Part shown: positions 33,435-36,853 of the stretch, piece after piece
Numbering within the stretch: the first letter of the stretch is position 1
Layout: every line of letters starts with the position of its first letter
Position numbers and translations under genes: made by a program
Assembly: GCA_016868915.1 (NCBI GenBank)
Contig: VGFL01000014.1
Span: forward strand, 1-36,853
Origin: Bacteroidota bacterium
GTDB lineage: Bacteria; Bacteroidota; Bacteroidia; Flavobacteriales_D; Crocinitomicaceae
Reading direction: 5' to 3'
DNA: 36,853 nucleotides
Notes under the pieces: generated by a model
Told to the model about the DNA's origin: nothing
Database searches by the model: none
Seen by the model: the letters and a program-made list of their open reading frames with translations, nothing else

Positions 33435-34088
33435 TTATTCTCTCTTTAATTTACCGTTTTTCCAATCACTTAAGAATTTTGACCATGCATAGGGATTAAG
33501 CAAATTATTAACGGGTAGCTGATTGCTATTATATAGCTGTGAGTACTTCTGATTAACGGAATTCCCATAGGCCAAAGATGCGTCAGTTTGAATTCGTGCT
33601 GCCGCAAAAGCTAAGCTTTCTCCTGATAATTCTTGTTGTGCCTTTCTAAGAACGTCGTCATAAGGTCGCATATTGACGAATGCGTTCGCAAACTCTTCCT
33701 TTGATGGCCAAGGATAAATGTTAACTTCTTTAAGTTCAAGTGTATCCGTTGGAAGCATATGTATAAGCGAGTAGCGATTTTGAAGAAGGCTATCAGGAAC
33801 AATAAAGCTGGATTTTTTGTGTCCTGGACTTGAAAATACGATTGTATCACCGGGAAAAGTAACTAATGAGAAATATCCGTAATAGTCTGAAATAACTCCT
33901 TTTCGTTGAGTTTTATCGTAAATGGTAACATATGGTTCTTCTTCAAGCGTTTCTTCAGAAATAACAACACCAGAGAGCTGAATAAGTCTCAGCGAATCTA
34001 TATTCTTGTGTATTTGTGAAACTGAAGGTAGACTTAAAAATAAAATAGAGATAAAACAAAAATAGTAGAGGAACTGTCGTTTAATCAT
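33435..34088 (-). CDS. Exported CarboxypepD_reg-like domain protein
   Basis: A 217-residue exported protein with an uncleaved or cleaved N-terminal signal (FLYYFCFISILFLSLPSVSQ). Residues about 36-110 look like a carboxypeptidase regulatory-like beta-sandwich: LSGVVISEE, EPYVTIYDK, RKGVISDYYGYFSLVTFPGD and TIVFSSPGHKKSSF. Such domains often cap TonB-dependent receptors, yet here no barrel follows; the rest is a helical tail (EEFANAFVNMRPYDDVL to the end). It lies between clpS (30 bases) and a barrel gene (16 bases) in one direction. Function unknown; a surface or periplasmic assembly role is possible. Confidence 0.72.
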   Translation of the reverse strand: MIKRQFLYYFCFISILFLSLPSVSQIHKNIDSLRLIQLSGVVISEETLEEEPYVTIYDKTQRKGVISDYYGYFSLVTFPGDTIVFSSPGHKKSSFIVPDSLLQNRYSLIHMLPTDTLELKEVNIYPWPSKEEFANAFVNMRPYDDVLRKAQQELSGESLAFAAARIQTDASLAYGNSVNQKYSQLYNSNQLPVNNLLNPYAWSKFLSDWKNGKLKRE

Positions 34089-34118
34089 TTTATCGCGTTA
34101 AGATTTTTCTAACTGACC

Positions 34119-34397
34119 TTATTCGATTGTTGCTGAAATACCCCTATCTAAGAGAGCAATGCAAAGTGGTTCTAACTCCTTAAAGTGTCCATTTTTTACT
34201 TTACACTTGCCATTTAAGTGAACAATCCAAGCGCATTGTTCAGCTTGAATAGGGTCATGATCACAAATGTTGACTAAAGAATCAATTACGTGATCAAAAG
34301 TATTTACGTCATCATTGTAAAGTATCAATCCATTCTCTTTAAGGATCTCTTCAAGAGCGATGGTTTGCTCTTTATGTTGTGGTTTACTTTTTGTCAT
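34119..34397 (-). CDS. clpS: ATP-dependent Clp protease adaptor ClpS
   Basis: A 92-residue ClpS. It binds the N-domain of ClpA/ClpC and delivers N-end-rule substrates to ClpP. The family block is clear: LYNDDVNTFDHVIDSLVNIC (about 31-50), then QAEQCAWIVHLNGKCKVKNG and ELEPLCIALLDRGISATI. The Asn-Asp-Asp and His residues that recognise the N-degron are kept. The start (ATG at 34397) lies inside the end of the upstream SPOR-like gene, a 14-base overlap, so the two are translationally linked. Confidence 0.9.
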   Translation of the reverse strand: MTKSKPQHKEQTIALEEILKENGLILYNDDVNTFDHVIDSLVNICDHDPIQAEQCAWIVHLNGKCKVKNGHFKELEPLCIALLDRGISATIE

Positions 34398-36853
34398 AAT
34401 CCTCTATTTCCAAATTAAACGTACTTTTTAAAAAGTTCGTATGATTTTCATTTATCAACAAATTCGATGATAAAATTAATGAAATTTCATTTAAATTTTC
34501 GATTGAATTTAACCAATTCGTTCTTAAAAGAACATCCATCAGGTCACCATTTATGATATTCGATTTTATTTTACTTTTTCTTTCCTCTGTTTCATTAACT
34601 TTCACTTCTTTTACTAAGCCGCTCAACTTTAATTCGTCAGGTAAATCTAAGTTACGAGAAAATTCAGTCGAAATTAACTTGCCACTCTCTTTGTTGTATT
34701 GGAATAATCCATAATTATTAAAATAGGTTAATTTTTCCTTTGGAAATTCTTCGAAAATTGAGACAACCTCATATTTGATTTTTTCAATTTTTATCTCTTC
34801 TTTTTTGTCATTAAATAGCTTTATTTCATTTTCCACGAATTTCGTCGATTGATTGATTTGAGGGTCGTTTTGTTTTGCCTCCTTGAAAAGTGGATCTTGT
34901 TTCTTTGCGAGTAATTCATTTGCTTGAGCTACTGTGATTCTTTCACCCTGAAAATAGGCAACAACAAATGCATCAGATACACCCGCAATAACAGCTTCAT
35001 TTTTTCTAATTTTTGCGTCGTTAAGGTCATTAAATTTTCCTGTTGCATAGCGGATTTGTTTTTTTTGATTTACTGAAAAAGTAATATCTGGTAAATTTTG
35101 AAATTTTTCCTTTGTATTAATGGGTTTATTGTAAACACCTATTTGAACTGTAAAGAATAAACTCTTTGTATCGATTTCAGCTGAATTTAAATTTGATGAT
35201 TTACTGTCTTCCTCTTTTCTTGCCTCTTGCGTATTCTTACTAATTTCAACTAAAAATTCATTATTACCTTGAGGGATACATTCCCCTCTTGCCTCTAATT
35301 GTCTTGCTTCGCCCAAAGTTAATTTTCTGCCATCGCAATAGGCAACAATAAAAGCATCAGAGAATCCCATTGATTGAATTTGTTTTCTTGCATCAACCGC
35401 ATTTACTGCATTGTTGAAATATCCAACCATATAGACAATTAATCCATTATTTTGTAATTCACCCGAAACCGGAGTAAATTGAGAATAAAAATTGCTTTGA
35501 AGTGGTTTTCTGTACGCACCGACTTGAACCCTGTAAATTAATCCAGACGGTGCTTTGACATTCATTGGAATAGGCCTAGTGTCTTGAGATGTCCTGTTTG
35601 ACTTTGAGCTTATTTGAAACCCCCCTGAGGAAATTATTTCATCTTTTGGTATTTCAACTTTTATCAAGGGTTCTTTTCTGTTAGAAGCTAATATTTTCAT
35701 TTCGTTTGAAATTTGTGGGTTATTAAGTTCAACTTGTTTAATTGAATTTTTAATATCTTTTAATTTCGTATAGGATTTTTGTTGTTCTTTCTCTGATTTT
35801 TCTATTTCTATTATTAAAGTCTCAATATCGACAGAGCCCTTGCGGCTATCCTGAGTTAATACTTTTATATTGATAAGTTCATTTAATTTATTTTGTAGAG
35901 TCAATTTTGTATTTGTTATTTTTTCAAAGTTTTCTTTTTCTTTTTCAAATTCAACTATTTTTTCTACGTACGCTCTGTAACTATCTGTGGATAAAATTTC
36001 TTGCGACTTTTCAGGATCAATTATATTTGGTTTAATTATTAAATCTAGGCTGATATCCTCTCTTACGTGTTTCTTAATTTGCTCTTCAATTTCATTTTTT
36101 TTCTCGGTTAGAAACACAAATTCCGCTTCTTTTAAATCTATTGAATCTTCAATATAATTTAAATTTTTCTTCTTTTTTTCATTCTTTTTTTGAGATTTTA
36201 ATTCTACTAGTTCCTTTTCAATGGCTGCAATTTGGATTTCAATTCTTGACTTATAAAAGTTCAATTTTTCAGCTGGCTGAAACGAGATATTAGGATTTGT
36301 TTTTTTCAATTGCTCAAGGATATCATTTTTCTTCTGTGCAAAGTTTGTAGTTAAATTCTTGAGTTCTTCATTTTGAATTTGAGAAATTTCATTTTGGAGT
36401 TTTGGGATAAATTTACTTTGATTTTCTGTTGAGTTGCTGTTTGAATTTTCAGTTAAATTTTGTTCGTTTTCTTGGTTTGATGAAGAAGAGGAGCTCGCTT
36501 GGTTTTCCTTCTCATTTTGCGAACGAGAGGATTGATTTTCTGTTGAGTTGCTGTTTGAATTTTCAGTTAAATTTTGTTCGTTTTCTTGGTTTGATGAAGA
36601 AGAGGAGCTCGCTTGGTTTTCCTTCTCATTTTGCGAACGAGAGGATTGATTTTCTGTTGAGTTGCTGTTTGAATTTTCAGTTAAATTTTCTTCGTTTTCT
36701 TGGTTTGAGGCAGAGGAGGAGCTCGCTTGGTTTTCCTTCTCATTTTGCGAACGAGAGGATTGATTTTCTGTTGGGTTGATAGTTGAATTTTCAGTTAAAT
36801 TTTGTTCGTTTTCTTGGTTTGAGGCAGAGGAGGAGCTCGCTTGGTTTTCCTTC
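34384..36853 (-). CDS. Large coiled-coil protein with two SPOR-like repeats (partial, 5' end beyond window)
   Basis: The frame is open from the stop at 34384-34386 to the right edge of the window, at least 822 codons; the codon at 36309 is TTG inside the frame, not the start. From N to C: a Ser/Asn/Gln/Glu-rich tandem repeat of 38 residues (36421-36853), a long Lys/Glu-rich coiled coil (about 36420-35700), then two copies of a SPOR-like module at 35290-35541 (YRVQVGAYRKPL to LTLGEARQLEA) and 34906-35160 (FFTVQIGVYNKPI to ITVAQANELLA), and a helical C-terminal tail. Both copies share a DAFxVAY motif. SPOR domains bind peptidoglycan; this version is common in Bacteroidota envelope proteins. Its N-terminal domains are not visible. 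It overlaps clpS by 14 bases. Confidence 0.8.
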   Translation of the reverse strand, partial: KENQASSSSASNQENEQNLTENSTINPTENQSSRSQNEKENQASSSSASNQENEENLTENSNSNSTENQSSRSQNEKENQASSSSSSNQENEQNLTENSNSNSTENQSSRSQNEKENQASSSSSSNQENEQNLTENSNSNSTENQSKFIPKLQNEISQIQNEELKNLTTNFAQKKNDILEQLKKTNPNISFQPAEKLNFYKSRIEIQIAAIEKELVELKSQKKNEKKKKNLNYIEDSIDLKEAEFVFLTEKKNEIEEQIKKHVREDISLDLIIKPNIIDPEKSQEILSTDSYRAYVEKIVEFEKEKENFEKITNTKLTLQNKLNELINIKVLTQDSRKGSVDIETLIIEIEKSEKEQQKSYTKLKDIKNSIKQVELNNPQISNEMKILASNRKEPLIKVEIPKDEIISSGGFQISSKSNRTSQDTRPIPMNVKAPSGLIYRVQVGAYRKPLQSNFYSQFTPVSGELQNNGLIVYMVGYFNNAVNAVDARKQIQSMGFSDAFIVAYCDGRKLTLGEARQLEARGECIPQGNNEFLVEISKNTQEARKEEDSKSSNLNSAEIDTKSLFFTVQIGVYNKPINTKEKFQNLPDITFSVNQKKQIRYATGKFNDLNDAKIRKNEAVIAGVSDAFVVAYFQGERITVAQANELLAKKQDPLFKEAKQNDPQINQSTKFVENEIKLFNDKKEEIKIEKIKYEVVSIFEEFPKEKLTYFNNYGLFQYNKESGKLISTEFSRNLDLPDELKLSGLVKEVKVNETEERKSKIKSNIINGDLMDVLLRTNWLNSIENLNEISLILSSNLLINENHTNFLKSTFNLEIEDYDKK
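36421..36853 (-). repeat. Tandem 114-base in-frame coding repeat
   Basis: Units start at 36421, 36535, 36649 and 36763 (the last is cut by the window end at 91 bases), an exact 114-base period. Each unit encodes 38 residues (QSSRSQNEKE, NQASSSSSSN, QENEQNLTEN, SNSNSTEN, in that order). Units one and two are identical in the bases I compared; three and four differ at a few positions. The repeat is a hydrophilic spacer inside the SPOR-like protein and the period keeps the frame. Near identity points to recent slippage or recombination. Confidence 0.9.

Noticed and set aside
36309-36309. Start codon of the SPOR-like protein at 36309
   Set aside because: The codon is TTG and the frame stays open upstream to the window edge with continuous coiled-coil and repeat sequence.
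36429-36779. A plus-strand open frame of 116 codons with internal repeats
   Set aside because: It is the antisense reading of the 114-base coding repeat of the large minus-strand protein; its apparent repeats come from that array.
36421-36853. CRISPR-like array
   Set aside because: The period is 114 bases with no unique spacers, and the frame is open throughout; it is a protein repeat.

Overview
The window looks like a chromosomal segment of a Bacteroidota bacterium, most likely a member of the Flavobacteriales. The evidence is AT-rich DNA, genes without Shine-Dalgarno sequences, several TAnnTTTG-type -7 promoter elements, a type IX secretion cargo (gliding-motility C-terminal domain) next to a PorP/SprF protein, fused E1 alpha/beta 2-oxoacid dehydrogenase, DUF1599 next to folP, and a ctaB-coxIII-coxIII-coxIV-SCO-DUF420 cluster. 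Genus cannot be fixed from the sequence alone. No tRNA, rRNA, CRISPR array, complete transposon or reverse transcriptase was seen.

Layout. 1-4.8 kb is an accessory-looking patch of exported proteins: two FISUMP-domain paralogues, two unrecognised secreted proteins, a structured non-coding stretch, a decayed helix-turn-helix fragment and an unlisted 53-residue membrane protein. The first FISUMP gene ends in a strikingly GC-rich stretch with a codon pattern that looks like the variable region of a diversity-generating retroelement (DGR). 4.8-13.7 kb is metabolic: proline/glutamate catabolism (pruA), exonuclease III plus an anchored nuclease-like lipoprotein, acetyl-CoA synthetase followed by a long-chain acyl-CoA ligase, and a lipoprotein amidohydrolase. 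13.8-15.4 kb holds a NusG-like (UpxY-type) antiterminator followed by a single sugar-nucleotide epimerase. 15.5-20.3 kb (minus strand) has an outer membrane protein, an oligopeptidase B-like protease, a MauE/DoxX-thioredoxin fusion and DUF1599. folP starts 7 bases from DUF1599 and runs the other way.

21.2-25.1 kb is a tight plus-strand run: a type B T9SS cargo, its PorP/SprF partner, an FkbM methyltransferase, a fatty-acid hydroxylase-like membrane enzyme and a DUF2141 protein, several of them overlapping. 25.2-27.3 kb encodes the fused E1. 27.3-32.6 kb is a cytochrome c oxidase biogenesis and subunit operon: haem O synthase, two subunit III proteins each with a large insert between membrane helices, subunit IV, a degenerate SCO-like protein, a true SCO and DUF420. 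32.6-36.9 kb (minus strand) has a beta-barrel protein, a CarboxypepD_reg-like protein, clpS, and the C-terminal part of a large coiled-coil, SPOR-like protein whose gene runs off the right edge through a 114-base tandem coding repeat.

The most unusual points are the candidate DGR-type variable region, the duplicated module inside the first subunit III, the SCO-like paralogue that keeps its CxxxC but has lost the copper-ligand histidine, and a recurring TAnnYTTGCA promoter element.
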